Of a stretch of DNA of 64,000 nucleotides, positions 16,993-25,844 are shown piece after piece. The translations under genes were made by a program, and so were the position numbers. Each line of letters opens with the position of its first letter. The stretch's first letter is position 1. Source of the DNA: Candidatus Hemicellulosilyticus sp. P3. Lineage in GTDB: Bacteria; Bacteroidota; Bacteroidia; Bacteroidales; P3. Below the pieces are notes generated by a model. That model was not told the origin of the DNA. It did not search any database and was given only the letters and a program-made list of their open reading frames with translations. Location: assembly GCA_001543385.1 (NCBI GenBank), contig LPNH01000004.1, positions 52,145 to 116,144 of the forward strand, written 5' to 3'.

Positions 16993-18006
16993 TCAGTCGA
17001 TGACCGTGTTCCAATGGTGCACATCCTCGTACTCACCCAGCTGGATGGAGCGCAGGCGCTCGTAGAGCTTCTTGCTCCACGGGCCGGGTTCCTTGCCAAA
17101 CTCATAGCTCTTGCCCACGGCAGGATCGTCCACACGTTCGATCGGGCTGATGACGGCTGCCGTGCCGCATGCGCCGGCCTCCTCAAACTCGGCGAGCTCT
17201 TCGACCGGGATGGGACGACGCTCCACCTTCATACCCATATCCTCGGCCAACTGCATGAGGCTCTTGTTGGTGATGGACGGCAGAATGGAAGTCGACTTGG
17301 GGGTGATATAAGTGTTGTTCTTGATACCGAAGAAGTTGGCTGCACCCGCCTCATCGATATATTTCTTCTCTTTGGCGTCAAGATAGAATTCGCAGGCATA
17401 CTGGCCGCCATGGCAGGCCTCGGTGTGGGCACGCAGCGAAGCTGCGTAGTTGCCGCCGACTTTGTAGACACCGGTTCCAAGGGGAGCCGAACGGTCGTAA
17501 TCGCGTGTGATGACATAGGGGTTGGCTTTGAAACCGCCTTTGAAGTACGGTCCCACGGGGGTGACGAAAATCATGAAGAGATATTCGTCGGCGGGTTTCA
17601 CACCCACAGTGATGCCGGTGCCGATGAGCAGCGGACGCAGGTAGAGCGACGCACCGGTGCCGTAGGGCGGGATGAAGCGCTCGTTCATTTTCACAACCTT
17701 GATGCACATCTCTTTAAAGCGCTCGGTGCTAAGCTCAGGCATCATAATGCCGCGGCAGGTGCTCTGCAGACGTGCGGCGTTCTCTTCAAGACGGAAGATA
17801 CGGATTTTACCGTCTTTGCAGCGAAATGCCTTGAGACCTTCGAAAGCCTCCTGTCCGTAGTGAAGGCTCGAAGCGGCCATGTGCATGGTGATGGTCTCTT
17901 CGGAGCTCACCTCGATTTCGCCCCACTCACCGTTGCGATGCCAGCAGCGCACGTTGTAATCCGTTTTCAGGTAACCAAACGGAAGGTTTTGCCAGTCTAT
18001 ATTCAT
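16993..18006 (-). CDS. ilvE: Branched-chain amino acid aminotransferase
   Basis: 337 residues from the ATG at 18006 (MNIDWQNLPFGYLKTDYNVR); upstream frame extension would run into the tRNA. PLP class IV fold: EGLKAFRCKDGKIRIFRLEENAARL, then GVYKVGGNYAAS with the PLP-binding lysine region, DEAGAANFFGI, and GTAAVISPIERV near the C-terminus. It transfers the amino group between glutamate and the keto-acids of Leu, Ile and Val. The length is typical of the long bacterial form. It lies 33 bases after tRNA-Met on the same strand, and I see no separate promoter in the gap. Confidence 0.95.
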   Translation of the reverse strand: MNIDWQNLPFGYLKTDYNVRCWHRNGEWGEIEVSSEETITMHMAASSLHYGQEAFEGLKAFRCKDGKIRIFRLEENAARLQSTCRGIMMPELSTERFKEMCIKVVKMNERFIPPYGTGASLYLRPLLIGTGITVGVKPADEYLFMIFVTPVGPYFKGGFKANPYVITRDYDRSAPLGTGVYKVGGNYAASLRAHTEACHGGQYACEFYLDAKEKKYIDEAGAANFFGIKNNTYITPKSTSILPSITNKSLMQLAEDMGMKVERRPIPVEELAEFEEAGACGTAAVISPIERVDDPAVGKSYEFGKEPGPWSKKLYERLRSIQLGEYEDVHHWNTVID

Positions 18007-18039
18007 ACGAGATTCGTTTAATATGTGAGTAAAAAAAAG

Positions 18040-18113
18040 TGGTCCCTCTTGGGTTCGAACCAAGGACCCACTGATTATGAGTCAGTTGCTCTAACCAACT
18101 GAGCTAAGGGACC
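18040..18113 (-). tRNA. tRNA-Met (anticodon CAT)
   Basis: 74-base cloverleaf. The acceptor GGTCCCT pairs with AGGGACC, discriminator A. The D arm is GCTC/GAGC, the anticodon stem ACTGA/TCAGT with loop CTCATAA, and the T arm CTTGG/CCAAG with TTCGAAC. The paired first base excludes initiator tRNA. CAT also occurs in tRNA-Ile(k2C), which sequence alone does not exclude. CCA is not encoded; the discriminator is followed by C and eight T. Confidence 0.93.
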
Positions 18114-18139
18114 AGACTTCGTCATTCCGAAATCGTTTG

Positions 18140-18147
18140 CAAAGATA
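18140..18147 (-). promoter_or_regulatory. -7 element of tRNA-Met (and probably ilvE)
   Basis: Minus strand TATCTTTG, 26 bases before the tRNA 5' end. A TTTG candidate -33 lies at 18165-18168, with 17 bases between the two. Confidence 0.65.
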
Positions 18148-18480
18148 CACCTTTTAATTGAAAACAAAAATGAAAATTGAAGAAAAAAAACTTCCGTCCC
18201 CACATCGGCTGTCCGGCGAAACGGGCGCCAAGGCGTACCGTTGCAGCGGATTTGCAATCCGTTGCCGCTTATTTATGAAGATTTACAATTGAAGTGTTAA
18301 ATCATTTCTGTGGGGGATCGCACCGGACGCACAGATTGCCCGACGTATCGGCGGTCATGGTTGATCACGCCTTGGATGCCCGAACCGGAGTAGGTTACAC
18401 ATCTTTTTCTATGTCTGCCGCCCACCCCTATACCCCGCCGTTTGCGGCGGGGATCGACCGATGGAACGACGGTGCAAAAC
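18148..18480. repeat. Non-coding region with two strong hairpins (REP-like)
   Basis: No gene is seen. Two structures stand out: GCAGCGGATT (18243-18252) with AATCCGTTGC (18256-18265) over a 3-base loop, and CCCCGCCG (18433-18440) with CGGCGGGG (18445-18452) over TTTG. The first resembles the palindromic GGATTTGCAATCC cores I recall from REP-like repeats in Bacteroidetes. No transposase of the REP-associated type is nearby. Confidence 0.5.
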
Positions 18481-18494
18481 TTGATTTTATTTTG

Positions 18495-18502
18495 TAACTT
18501 TG
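18495..18502 (+). promoter_or_regulatory. -7 element of ruvX
   Basis: TAACTTTG, 11 bases before ATG 18514, giving a leader under 10 bases. Confidence 0.6.
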
Positions 18503-18513
18503 CAACGGATTTC

Positions 18514-18924
18514 ATGGGACGGATTATGGCCATAGACTACGGGGTGCGGCGCACCGGGCTGGCGGTGAGCGACCCCGAACGTATCATCGCGTCGGGGCTG
18601 ACGACGGTCGAGACACCCCGCCTGATGCGTTTTTTGGACGAATACTGCCGGCGTGAAGAGGTGGACTGTTTTGTGGTGGGCGAAGCTCGCCAGATGGACA
18701 ACACGCCGTCTGAGTCGGCGCAGTATATAGAGCCTTTTGTGGCGATGCTGGCCGCCCGCTTCCCGGAGAAGCAGATTGCCCGTATCGACGAACGTTTTAC
18801 CTCCAAGATGGCGTTTCAGGCCATGATTGACGGAGGTTTGCACCGCAAGCAACGGCAAAACAAAGCCCTGGTCGATGAAATCAGCGCCACCATCATGTTG
18901 CAGGATTATATGCGCTACGCTTAA
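18514..18924 (+). CDS. ruvX: Putative pre-16S rRNA nuclease / Holliday junction resolvase (YqgF)
   Basis: 136 residues from ATG 18514. The YqgF fold begins MGRIMAIDYGVRRTGLAVSD, where D8 is the first RNase H-like acidic residue. It continues with FVVGEARQMD and ARIDERFTSKMA (second acid and conserved Arg), and ends DEISATIMLQDYM with the third acid. The family processes the 5' end of 16S rRNA and has been linked to recombination. Length is standard. It is followed by def after 42 bases, a common Bacteroidetes neighbour. Confidence 0.93.
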   Translation: MGRIMAIDYGVRRTGLAVSDPERIIASGLTTVETPRLMRFLDEYCRREEVDCFVVGEARQMDNTPSESAQYIEPFVAMLAARFPEKQIARIDERFTSKMAFQAMIDGGLHRKQRQNKALVDEISATIMLQDYMRYA

Positions 18925-18966
18925 CTTATCCCTATTCATTGTTATATCTTTTAACTTCCACTTTGT

Positions 18967-19539
18967 ATGATTCTCCCGATTGTAGGTTACGGACACCCTA
19001 CGCTGCGCAAGACAGCGAAACCGATAGATAGCGACTATCCGAATCTGAAGCAACTGGTGTCGGATATGTTCGAGACGATGTATGCCGCCGACGGCGTCGG
19101 ATTGGCCGCCCCGCAAGTGGATTTATCCATACAGGTGGTGGTCATCGGTGTGCCGGTCTACGACGAGCAGTCCAAGAGCTATGGGGATGAGCTGGAGGAA
19201 CATGTTATGGTGAACCCTGAGATTATAGAAAGCAAAGGCCAGATGCGTTATTACAACGAGGGATGCCTGAGCCTGCCGGGCATTCACGAAGATGTGCTGC
19301 GGCCGGAAAGGGTGGTGGTGCGTTACTTCGACACGGACTTCAACGAGCATGTCGAGGAGATTGACGGCATGTACGCCCGCATAGCCCAGCACGAAATCGA
19401 CCACCTGCAAGGCAAGGTGTTCACAGACCGGCTCACACCGCTACGCAAAGCCATGGTGAAACGCAGACTGACCGAAGTCGCCTCCGGCCGGGTCCAGGCC
19501 GCCTATAAGATGCAGCCCGTGAAGAAGACGGTCAAATAA
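18967..19539 (+). CDS. def: Peptide deformylase
   Basis: 190 residues. All three signature motifs are present: GVGLAAPQ (about 43-50), EGCLSLPG with the metal-binding Cys, and QHEIDHLQGK with the two metal-binding His and catalytic Glu. It removes the formyl group from the initiator Met of nascent proteins, using Fe2+. It lies between ruvX and a TPR lipoprotein, all on the + strand with short gaps. Confidence 0.97.
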   Translation: MILPIVGYGHPTLRKTAKPIDSDYPNLKQLVSDMFETMYAADGVGLAAPQVDLSIQVVVIGVPVYDEQSKSYGDELEEHVMVNPEIIESKGQMRYYNEGCLSLPGIHEDVLRPERVVVRYFDTDFNEHVEEIDGMYARIAQHEIDHLQGKVFTDRLTPLRKAMVKRRLTEVASGRVQAAYKMQPVKKTVK

Positions 19540-19586
19540 TAAATTTATCACCCGCCCCCTGACAATTCATCCATATTTATAGTATT

Positions 19587-20135
19587 ATGAAAACCCTCCG
19601 CAATCACTCCCGACAGACCCTGCTGCTGTCGGCATTGGCATTGGTCCTGTTCGCCGCCTGCGGCCCGACCCACGACCAGCTTCAGGCAGAAATAGAGCAG
19701 GCCGAGGATTCACTCTCGGCGCTTCAATATGAACTCGACACCAACGCCGCGTGGCGCTTGATAGACCGATACACCGGCTTCGCCGACCGTTATCCGGACG
19801 ACACTGTCACACCCGTCTATCTATTTAAGTCGGCGGACCTGCTGCTGGGCATCGGACATGCCGGGGAAGCGGCGGATGTTTTTGACCGCATTGTGACCGA
19901 ACACCCTGATTTTGCCGACTTGCCGCTCTGCTTTTTTTTCAAGGGCGCTGCACTCGAACAAGCCCAGCGGCCGGATGAGGCGGTGGCCGCCTATGAGGAG
20001 TTTCTGCGACGTTATCCGGAACATTTTCTGGCTCGCGACCTGCGCACGCTGCTTCCGCTTGTCCGCCAAGGGATGGACGACAGCGAACAACTTGACTACG
20101 TGCTGTCTCATCCCGCCGACAGTACGGAAAAATAG
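19587..20135 (+). CDS. TPR-containing lipoprotein
   Basis: 182 residues. A signal peptide ends in lipobox FAAC (Cys about 26). A short coiled coil (DQLQAEIEQAEDSLSALQYEL) follows, then two or three tetratricopeptide-like helix pairs from about 60 to 165 (AWRLIDRYTGFADRYPDD, AADVFDRIVTEHPDFAD, AVAAYEEFLRRYPEHF). Such proteins act as scaffolds at the outer membrane; partner unknown. A terminator follows directly. Confidence 0.85.
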   Translation: MKTLRNHSRQTLLLSALALVLFAACGPTHDQLQAEIEQAEDSLSALQYELDTNAAWRLIDRYTGFADRYPDDTVTPVYLFKSADLLLGIGHAGEAADVFDRIVTEHPDFADLPLCFFFKGAALEQAQRPDEAVAAYEEFLRRYPEHFLARDLRTLLPLVRQGMDDSEQLDYVLSHPADSTEK

Positions 20136-20153
20136 CGTTCATATTGCCACAAA

Positions 20154-20183
20154 AAAATGGCCGTCCTTTCGGACGGCCATTTT
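20154..20183 (+). terminator. Bidirectional terminator between TPR lipoprotein and gcvH
   Basis: Perfect 13-bp stem (20154-20166 with 20171-20183), TTTC loop, A-tract before and T-tract after. It serves both convergent genes. Confidence 0.9.
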
Positions 20184-20204
20184 CATATCAAATGAGACAA
20201 CGCA

Positions 20205-20582
20205 TTATGCGCCGATCTTAGCCTTATAGGCAGCGGCGTCAAGCAGACCGTCTATATCGGCCATGTTGGCGGGCTTGATTTTGATAATCCAACCGTTCCC
20301 GTAAGGATCGGCGTTGACGGCCGAAGCGTCTTCCAAAGCGCTGTTGAACTCAACCACCTCGCCCTTGACAGGCATCAGCAGGTCAGCCACTGTCTTCACA
20401 GCCTCGACCGAACCGAAAGCCTCGCCGGCTTCAATGGTTTCGCCTTCACAAGTGACATCCACAAAGACAATGTCACCCAGTTCATGCTGGGCATAGTCGG
20501 TGATACCGACAAAAGCCATGTCGCCTTCGATTCTCACCCATTCGTCATCCTGGGTGTACTTCAGATTTTGAGGAATATTCAT
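20205..20582 (-). CDS. gcvH: Glycine cleavage system H protein
   Basis: 125 residues. The lipoyl domain has [12 protein letters not shown], where K63 carries the lipoyl arm, preceded by [10 protein letters not shown]. It shuttles the aminomethyl group between P, T and L proteins of glycine cleavage; those genes are not in the window. It stands alone with its own promoter (TTTG, 19 bases, TATTTTTG) and terminator. Confidence 0.97.
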   Translation of the reverse strand: MNIPQNLKYTQDDEWVRIEGDMAFVGITDYAQHELGDIVFVDVTCEGETIEAGEAFGSVEAVKTVADLLMPVKGEVVEFNSALEDASAVNADPYGNGWIIKIKPANMADIDGLLDAAAYKAKIGA

Positions 20583-20622
20583 AGTAATATAGTTATATGT
20601 ATATGAAATTTGTAATCAACTG

Positions 20623-20653
20623 CAAAAATACACTTTTTACGACTATCGGCAAA
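20623..20653 (-). promoter_or_regulatory. Promoter of gcvH
   Basis: Minus strand TTTG (20653-20650), exactly 19 bases, then TATTTTTG (20630-20623). Spacing and both elements match the Bacteroidetes promoter consensus. The -7 is 40 bases before the start codon. Confidence 0.78.
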
Positions 20654-20683
20654 ATAATTTTTCCGAAGTATCAAAAAAAATCA

Positions 20684-20691
20684 TACCTTTG
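20684..20691 (+). promoter_or_regulatory. -7 element of rho
   Basis: TACCTTTG, 66 bases before the rho ATG, leaving a leader of about 60 bases. Confidence 0.6.
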
Positions 20692-20757
20692 CAACGTCAA
20701 AAAAGAAGATAGAGACAACGTCACACTTCTTTTCTCTTCAATCTCCCTTTCTATTTT

Positions 20758-22740
20758 ATGTATAACATTACAGACCTCTCGGCCAAAGCTCATATTGATT
20801 TGATATCAATCGCCGAGGAAATGGGCATCCGCGGTGCCAAACGTATGGAACATCAAGATTTGATATATAAGATTCTTGACAAGCAGGCGGTGAGCCCTGA
20901 CGACTCGCCGTCTCCGCGCCGCCGCACCCATCTGCGGCCGCAACTGCTGGCGGAATCGGGCAACAACAACCCGGATTTGCACGAACGAAAGAAACGCGGC
21001 CGTAAACCCAAGGCCACGCAACCGGACACGTCACAGCCGGCTGTGACGCATCTCCCGGACAACACCGCCCCGGACAGTTCGGTGTCGACGGTGCACCATA
21101 TCGACATCTCCGGTGTCGAGGTGCCGTCCATCCCCACCATTCCGGATATTATAACGTTGCGCCCCTCCTCCTCAAATAATCCCGGCGAGCAGTCGCCTGC
21201 GGCGGATGTTGCGGCGACAGACAAAGAATCCACTGAGGCCGGGACGCCCGACGCTGTTGCGGACAGGCCTGCTCAGACACGACGTCGTGGACGTCCGCGA
21301 AAAGATCCGCTGCAAACGGCTGAAACAGACGCCGGGCAGCCTGATGCCGCACCCGGCGCGAGCGTTTCCGCCGAGCCGTCGCAAATGAGCCAAGCCGCTG
21401 CCGAGCCAACGACGACTCTGCCTGATGAGGTTCCGGTAAACCATGAGAGCAACGAAAACGCCGCCAACATTGCCTCAAACAGCTCCAACAATTTCCACAA
21501 CCGGCCAAACAATGGATTCGGCAATAACAATCTGCGTCGCAATCGCAACAACCAAGGCCGTATGCCGCAGGACGGCCATGTGCAGCAGCAGCAGATGCGC
21601 CGACAGGAATATCCATTCGATGCAGAAGGTGTCATCGAGGCCGAAGGGGTCTTGGAGCTTATGCCTGAAGGCGTGGGCTTTCTCCGCTCGTCGGACTATA
21701 ATTACCTGGCATCTCCCGACGACATTATGGTGGTGCAACATCTGGTGCGCTACCACGGTCTGAAGACCGGCGACACCGTGACTGTCAAGGTGCGTCCGCC
21801 CCGCGAGAATGAAAAGTTTTTTATTGCAACCAAGGTGCTTGATGTCAACGGTTTGACACCCGAACGGGTGCGCGACCGCATTCCGTTCGAATCGCTCACC
21901 CCGCTGTTTCCCCAAGAAAAATTCAACCTCACCGGTCATCCCGCCGAGACCATGTCGACCCGCATTGTCGACCTTTTCACTCCCATCGGGAAGGGGCAGC
22001 GCGGACTCATCGTAGCCCAGCCCAAGACAGGAAAAACCACTTTGCTGAAAGAGATCGCCAACGCCATTGCCTACAATCATCCGGAAGTCTATCTGATGGT
22101 GCTGCTTATTGACGAGCGCCCGGAAGAGGTGACCGACATGCAGCGCAGCGTGCGGGCCGAGGTCATCGCCTCCACTTTTGACGAGCCGGCCGACCGCCAC
22201 GTGCGTATTGCCAACATTGTGCTGGAGAAGGCTAAACGAATGACCGAGTGCGGGCACGATGTTGTCATCGTGCTCGACTCTATCACCCGGTTGGCCCGTG
22301 CCTTCAATACCGTGCAGCCCGCTTCGGGCAAAGTGCTCTCGGGCGGTGTGGAAGCAAATGCCCTGCAAAAGCCCAAACGTTTCTTCGGCGCAGCACGCAA
22401 CATTGAAAACGGCGGTTCGCTGACCATTATCGCCACCGCGCTCACCGAGACGGGATCAAAGATGGATGACGTTATCTTTGAGGAATTCAAGGGGACGGGC
22501 AATATGGAGTTGCAACTCGACCGCCGCCTGTCCAACAAACGCATCTTCCCGGCCATCGACCTTGCGGCATCCAGCACCCGCCGCGACGAGCTGCTGGTGG
22601 CCTCCAACATTCTCAGCCGTACATTGGTGCTGCGCAACCATCTCACCGACCTCAACCCGGTCGAGGCTATGGATTTCTTGATGAAGCACATCCAACATAC
22701 GCGGAACAATGCGGAGTTTCTAATGACTATGGACAAATAA
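20758..22740 (+). CDS. rho: Transcription termination factor Rho with long disordered insert
   Basis: 660 residues against about 420 in E. coli Rho. Residues 1-45 are the Rho-N helical domain. Residues about 46-285 are a low-complexity insert rich in Pro, Ala, Asn, Gln and Ser with two AT-hook-like basic blocks, KKRGRKPK (78-85) and RRRGRPRK (175-182). Then come the RNA-binding cold-shock domain (about 286-365) and the ATPase core with Walker A QPKTGKTT (421-428) and [13 protein letters not shown]. It is a hexameric helicase that ends transcription. Inserts of this kind are known in Bacteroidetes; in B. thetaiotaomicron the insert has been reported to drive phase separation. Confidence 0.97.
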   Translation: MYNITDLSAKAHIDLISIAEEMGIRGAKRMEHQDLIYKILDKQAVSPDDSPSPRRRTHLRPQLLAESGNNNPDLHERKKRGRKPKATQPDTSQPAVTHLPDNTAPDSSVSTVHHIDISGVEVPSIPTIPDIITLRPSSSNNPGEQSPAADVAATDKESTEAGTPDAVADRPAQTRRRGRPRKDPLQTAETDAGQPDAAPGASVSAEPSQMSQAAAEPTTTLPDEVPVNHESNENAANIASNSSNNFHNRPNNGFGNNNLRRNRNNQGRMPQDGHVQQQQMRRQEYPFDAEGVIEAEGVLELMPEGVGFLRSSDYNYLASPDDIMVVQHLVRYHGLKTGDTVTVKVRPPRENEKFFIATKVLDVNGLTPERVRDRIPFESLTPLFPQEKFNLTGHPAETMSTRIVDLFTPIGKGQRGLIVAQPKTGKTTLLKEIANAIAYNHPEVYLMVLLIDERPEEVTDMQRSVRAEVIASTFDEPADRHVRIANIVLEKAKRMTECGHDVVIVLDSITRLARAFNTVQPASGKVLSGGVEANALQKPKRFFGAARNIENGGSLTIIATALTETGSKMDDVIFEEFKGTGNMELQLDRRLSNKRIFPAIDLAASSTRRDELLVASNILSRTLVLRNHLTDLNPVEAMDFLMKHIQHTRNNAEFLMTMDK

Positions 22741-22790
22741 GCCGTCCTCAGCTTTTGCCAGGATCGGCTTGTCGAAAACAAGCTAAAGTA

Positions 22791-23822
22791 ATGAGACGCG
22801 GATTCGGCAGCGACAACCACTCGGGTGTCAGCCCTGAAGTGTTGCAGGCCATCGCCGAGGCCAACACCGGCCATGCGCTTGCCTACGGTGACGATGAATA
22901 CACGCAGCGCTTTGTGCAGGCTGTTCACGACCACTTCGGAGCGGACGCCTCTCCCTATCTGGTTTTCAACGGCACCGGCGCCAACACGCTCTGCATCGAC
23001 GCCATGTGCCGTTCGCACGAGGCTGTCGTCTGCGCCGAGACGGCGCACATCAATGTCGACGAATGCGGAGCGCCGCAACGCCTTGTCGGATGCCGGCTGC
23101 TGACGGTCAGCACACCCGACGGCAAACTCACCCCGGAATTGGCACGCACCCAACTTCACGGTTTCGGTTTTCAACACCACTCCCAACCTCGGGCCATCAG
23201 CATCACACAACCCACGGAACTGGGAACCGTCTATCGTATTGAGGAGATCCGCGCACTGGCAGATTTGGCACATGAGCATGGCATGTTTCTGCACATTGAC
23301 GGCGCCCGGCTGGCCAACGCCGCAGTGGCGTTGCAATGCCCGATGCGTGCACTCACAACCGACGCCGGCGCCGACTGCCTGTCGTTGGGCGGCACTAAAA
23401 ACGGGCTGCTGTCGGGCGAATGTGCCATCATCCTCAACCCCGTCCTGGACCGTCAGCTGTCGTATCGTCGCAAGCAGATGGCGCAACTGGGCAGTAAAAT
23501 GCGTTTCACGGCTGTCCAGATGGAATGTTATCTAAACAGCGGCCTGTGGCAGCGCAATGCCTCCCGCAGCAACGCCATGGCACAATTGCTCCACGAGTCG
23601 GTACGTTCTTTGCCGGGACTTCGCGTAGCCTATCCCGTCGAGGCCAACAGTGTTTTTGCCCGGCTGCCCCGCCGCGTTTGGAAACAACTGCAACAAGAAT
23701 GGTTTTTCTATGACTGGGACGAAACGGCCGACGTGGTGCGCTGGATGTGTTCTTTCGACACGACGCCGGACGACATCGGCCAGTTCACCGAACGGCTCAG
23801 GGCATTATTGATACAGAACTGA
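22791..23822 (+). CDS. Low-specificity L-threonine aldolase
   Basis: 343 residues from ATG 22791 (MRRGFGSDNHSGVSPEVL). A PLP type I fold with FNGTGANTLCIDAM, HINVDECGAPQ, HIDGARLANAAV (Asp and PLP contacts) and LSLGGTKNGLLSGECAI, where the Lys in GGTKN binds PLP. It splits threonine or allo-threonine to glycine and acetaldehyde. Length is normal. It follows rho by 50 bases and converges on the YolD-like gene. Confidence 0.92.
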   Translation: MRRGFGSDNHSGVSPEVLQAIAEANTGHALAYGDDEYTQRFVQAVHDHFGADASPYLVFNGTGANTLCIDAMCRSHEAVVCAETAHINVDECGAPQRLVGCRLLTVSTPDGKLTPELARTQLHGFGFQHHSQPRAISITQPTELGTVYRIEEIRALADLAHEHGMFLHIDGARLANAAVALQCPMRALTTDAGADCLSLGGTKNGLLSGECAIILNPVLDRQLSYRRKQMAQLGSKMRFTAVQMECYLNSGLWQRNASRSNAMAQLLHESVRSLPGLRVAYPVEANSVFARLPRRVWKQLQQEWFFYDWDETADVVRWMCSFDTTPDDIGQFTERLRALLIQN

Positions 23823-23843
23823 CAGTTCGGACATCAGACTTTT

Positions 23844-24254
23844 TCAGTCGACCAACTGCAACGACTGCACATATCGCAACGGTATGGTGCCTCCGTCGGC
23901 AAAGACCAGCAGGCGTTGCACCGTGTCGACAGCCTTGAGGGGCGCCCGACGGGTGAGATAGCTCCCGCCGGTCTTGCGGGCATCGGGTTCAAAGTAGCGC
24001 ACCGACACCACGGGCCGCATATTTAGCCGGCTGACAACAGCCGACAGGGTACGGTCCAGCTCCGCGGCAGCGCTCTCGTCGCACTGCCACTCGCCGTCTG
24101 TCTCACGCGCCGCCTCGGCGATGGCGCTGTCATACCCCGTCAGGGCGGCAAAGGGGGCAAATTGGGCTGCCCTGTGCCACATGGACATCGGCACATGCCG
24201 CGTCGACACGTGGTGAGGCAGAGAGATTATATCGTCAAATGTTTCGTCTCTCAC
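23844..24254 (-). CDS. YolD-like protein paired with the Y-family polymerase
   Basis: 136 residues. The block MSMWHRAAQFAPFAALTGYD matches the conserved entry of YolD-like proteins that accompany UvrX/DinB-type polymerases. The C-terminal part (VVSVRYFEPDARKTGG, then a short beta region) is typical of them. Function is unknown; the constant pairing suggests an accessory to translesion synthesis. The start overlaps the polymerase stop by 4 bases, so the pair is translationally coupled. Confidence 0.75.
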   Translation of the reverse strand: MRDETFDDIISLPHHVSTRHVPMSMWHRAAQFAPFAALTGYDSAIAEAARETDGEWQCDESAAAELDRTLSAVVSRLNMRPVVSVRYFEPDARKTGGSYLTRRAPLKAVDTVQRLLVFADGGTIPLRYVQSLQLVD

Positions 24255-25765
24255 GCTTTATGTCCTCCTATTTGTTCGTTACGTTGTCTGGCGGTGGCTC
24301 CCTCTTCAAAATCCAACCCTTTCAGGATGGCATTCCTGCCATACTTCTTTTTTATCTCCAGCAGACTCTGTTGCATGGCATGTTCCCGCTCCAAACGGAG
24401 CTGTTCGGCCTCGTGTTCAACCTGCCGTGTCTCGTTGTCGGCAAATAATTCCAGTTGCACCGCCTGACGGCCCGACACGGCGGCCTCCTGTTCGTCGACC
24501 ACATGGTTGGTTCCGATGGTCAGGCGGCGCACCGACAGCCTGCGGTTGACAATACGGTCGAACAAATCCGTCAACGCAGAGACAATACGCCGAGAGGATG
24601 CGGTATGCTCCTCCAGATTGGCGGTGCCATGGGCCGACTTGGGCACGGAACGGCCATAGTAGTCGAGTGTGACGGCGCCATGGTAGCCCCGCTGCGTGTC
24701 ATTAGTCTTCAGATTGCTCACGTCGTAATTCACCGTAAGCACAAACTGGTTTGCGACCATGTGTTTGTCAACCAATTCCAGAGCGACAGCGTCGGCCATC
24801 TCTTGCAGCACAATCCGGGCTTTGTCAAAGGTGTAGGGTTCTGCCAGCACCTGGCTGCTGCTCAACGAGCTGCTTTCGGGCCGGTATCGTTTTATCCAAT
24901 CGATGGTGCAGGGCTCCCAGCCCCAGGCGTGATCTATCAGCAATTCCGCGTTCACCCCGAACAACCGGTAGAGCAATTCTTCATTGTTGGTCGAACAACG
25001 CGCAATCTGCCCCATTGTCAGCAATCCATGCGCCGCCAGGCGCTGCGCGGTGCCGTGCCCCACACGCCAGAAGTCGCTCAACGGACGGTGGTTCCAAAGC
25101 TGCTGGCGGTAGGTCATCTCGTCCAACTCTGCGATACGCACGCCGTCAGCGTCAGGCGTGGCATGCTTGGCCACAATATCCATCGCCACCTTGGAGAGAT
25201 AGAGGTTGGTGCCGATGCCTGCCGTGGCCGTGATGCCGGTCTGTTGCAGCACGTCGCCAATCATGCGTCGGGCCAGTTCGTGCGCTGTCACGCCATAGGT
25301 CTGCAAATAATGGGTCACATCCATAAACACCTCGTCAATGCTGTAGACATGGATATCTTCTGCGGCGACGTATTTTCGGTAAATGTTAAAGATACGGCAA
25401 CTGTATTCAATATAATATGCCATACGGGGAGGCGCCGTGATGTAGTCCACCTCCCAGTCGGGATGCGCCGCCAATGCAACAGCCGATGTCGATTTGTTTT
25501 TAAACCACTGGTCCGGCAGCATGTCCAGACGCTGACGGTTCACGGCCCGCACGCGCTGCACCACCTCGAAAAGCCGGGCCCGGCCGCCGATGCCGAAGGC
25601 TTTAAGCGACGGCGACACAGCCAGGCATATTGTCTTTTCTGTCCGGCTACCGTCGGCCACCACAAGGTGCGTTGACAACGGATCCAGACCCCGCTCCACA
25701 CACTCCACCGAGGCGTAAAAACTCTTCAAGTCAATGGCGATATATGCACGTTGCGACTCTTCCAT
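24251..25765 (-). CDS. Y-family DNA polymerase (UvrX/DinB-like)
   Basis: 504 residues from the ATG at 25765; longer starts would run past the promoter. Catalytic motifs: YIAIDLKSFYASVE with D12, and YSIDEVFMDVT with the acidic pair. A helix-hairpin-helix region near 230 and a little-finger domain follow; a charged coiled tail ends the protein. It copies past damaged bases in error-prone fashion. It is larger than classic DinB (about 350) and closer to the UV-repair polymerases found with YolD. A TATCTTTG element lies about 7 bases upstream of the start. Confidence 0.92.
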   Translation of the reverse strand: MEESQRAYIAIDLKSFYASVECVERGLDPLSTHLVVADGSRTEKTICLAVSPSLKAFGIGGRARLFEVVQRVRAVNRQRLDMLPDQWFKNKSTSAVALAAHPDWEVDYITAPPRMAYYIEYSCRIFNIYRKYVAAEDIHVYSIDEVFMDVTHYLQTYGVTAHELARRMIGDVLQQTGITATAGIGTNLYLSKVAMDIVAKHATPDADGVRIAELDEMTYRQQLWNHRPLSDFWRVGHGTAQRLAAHGLLTMGQIARCSTNNEELLYRLFGVNAELLIDHAWGWEPCTIDWIKRYRPESSSLSSSQVLAEPYTFDKARIVLQEMADAVALELVDKHMVANQFVLTVNYDVSNLKTNDTQRGYHGAVTLDYYGRSVPKSAHGTANLEEHTASSRRIVSALTDLFDRIVNRRLSVRRLTIGTNHVVDEQEAAVSGRQAVQLELFADNETRQVEHEAEQLRLEREHAMQQSLLEIKKKYGRNAILKGLDFEEGATARQRNEQIGGHKA

Positions 25766-25772
25766 ATCTTGA

Positions 25773-25780
25773 CAAAGATA
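25773..25780 (-). promoter_or_regulatory. -7 element of the Y-family polymerase
   Basis: Minus strand TATCTTTG, 7 bases before ATG 25765, implying an almost leaderless mRNA. The dnaB promoter faces the other way 50 bases further. Confidence 0.6.
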
Positions 25781-25830
25781 CAAAAAATCCATTGTTTCTA
25801 TTTTCGACTTTTCAATTGTCTTTTTTATCG

Positions 25831-25838
25831 TATCTTTG
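25831..25838 (+). promoter_or_regulatory. -7 element of dnaB
   Basis: TATCTTTG. The first ATG of dnaB (25845) is only 6 bases downstream; ATG 25887 is 48 bases downstream. Confidence 0.6.
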
Positions 25839-25844
25839 CATCCT

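Noticed and set aside
17014..18021. Open frame of 335 codons opposite ilvE
   Set aside because: Antisense shadow; ilvE motifs are unambiguous.
18040..18113. Initiator tRNA-Met
   Set aside because: The first acceptor pair is a normal G-C; initiators have an unpaired end.
22739..22771. Imperfect hairpin after rho as a terminator
   Set aside because: The stem has a bulge and no T-tract follows; rho and the aldolase are probably co-transcribed.
22089..23486. Open frame of 465 codons opposite rho and threonine aldolase
   Set aside because: Spans two unrelated conserved genes on the other strand; no domain.
24455..25675. Open frame of 406 codons opposite the Y-family polymerase
   Set aside because: Antisense to a gene with clear catalytic motifs; no start signals or recognisable domains.
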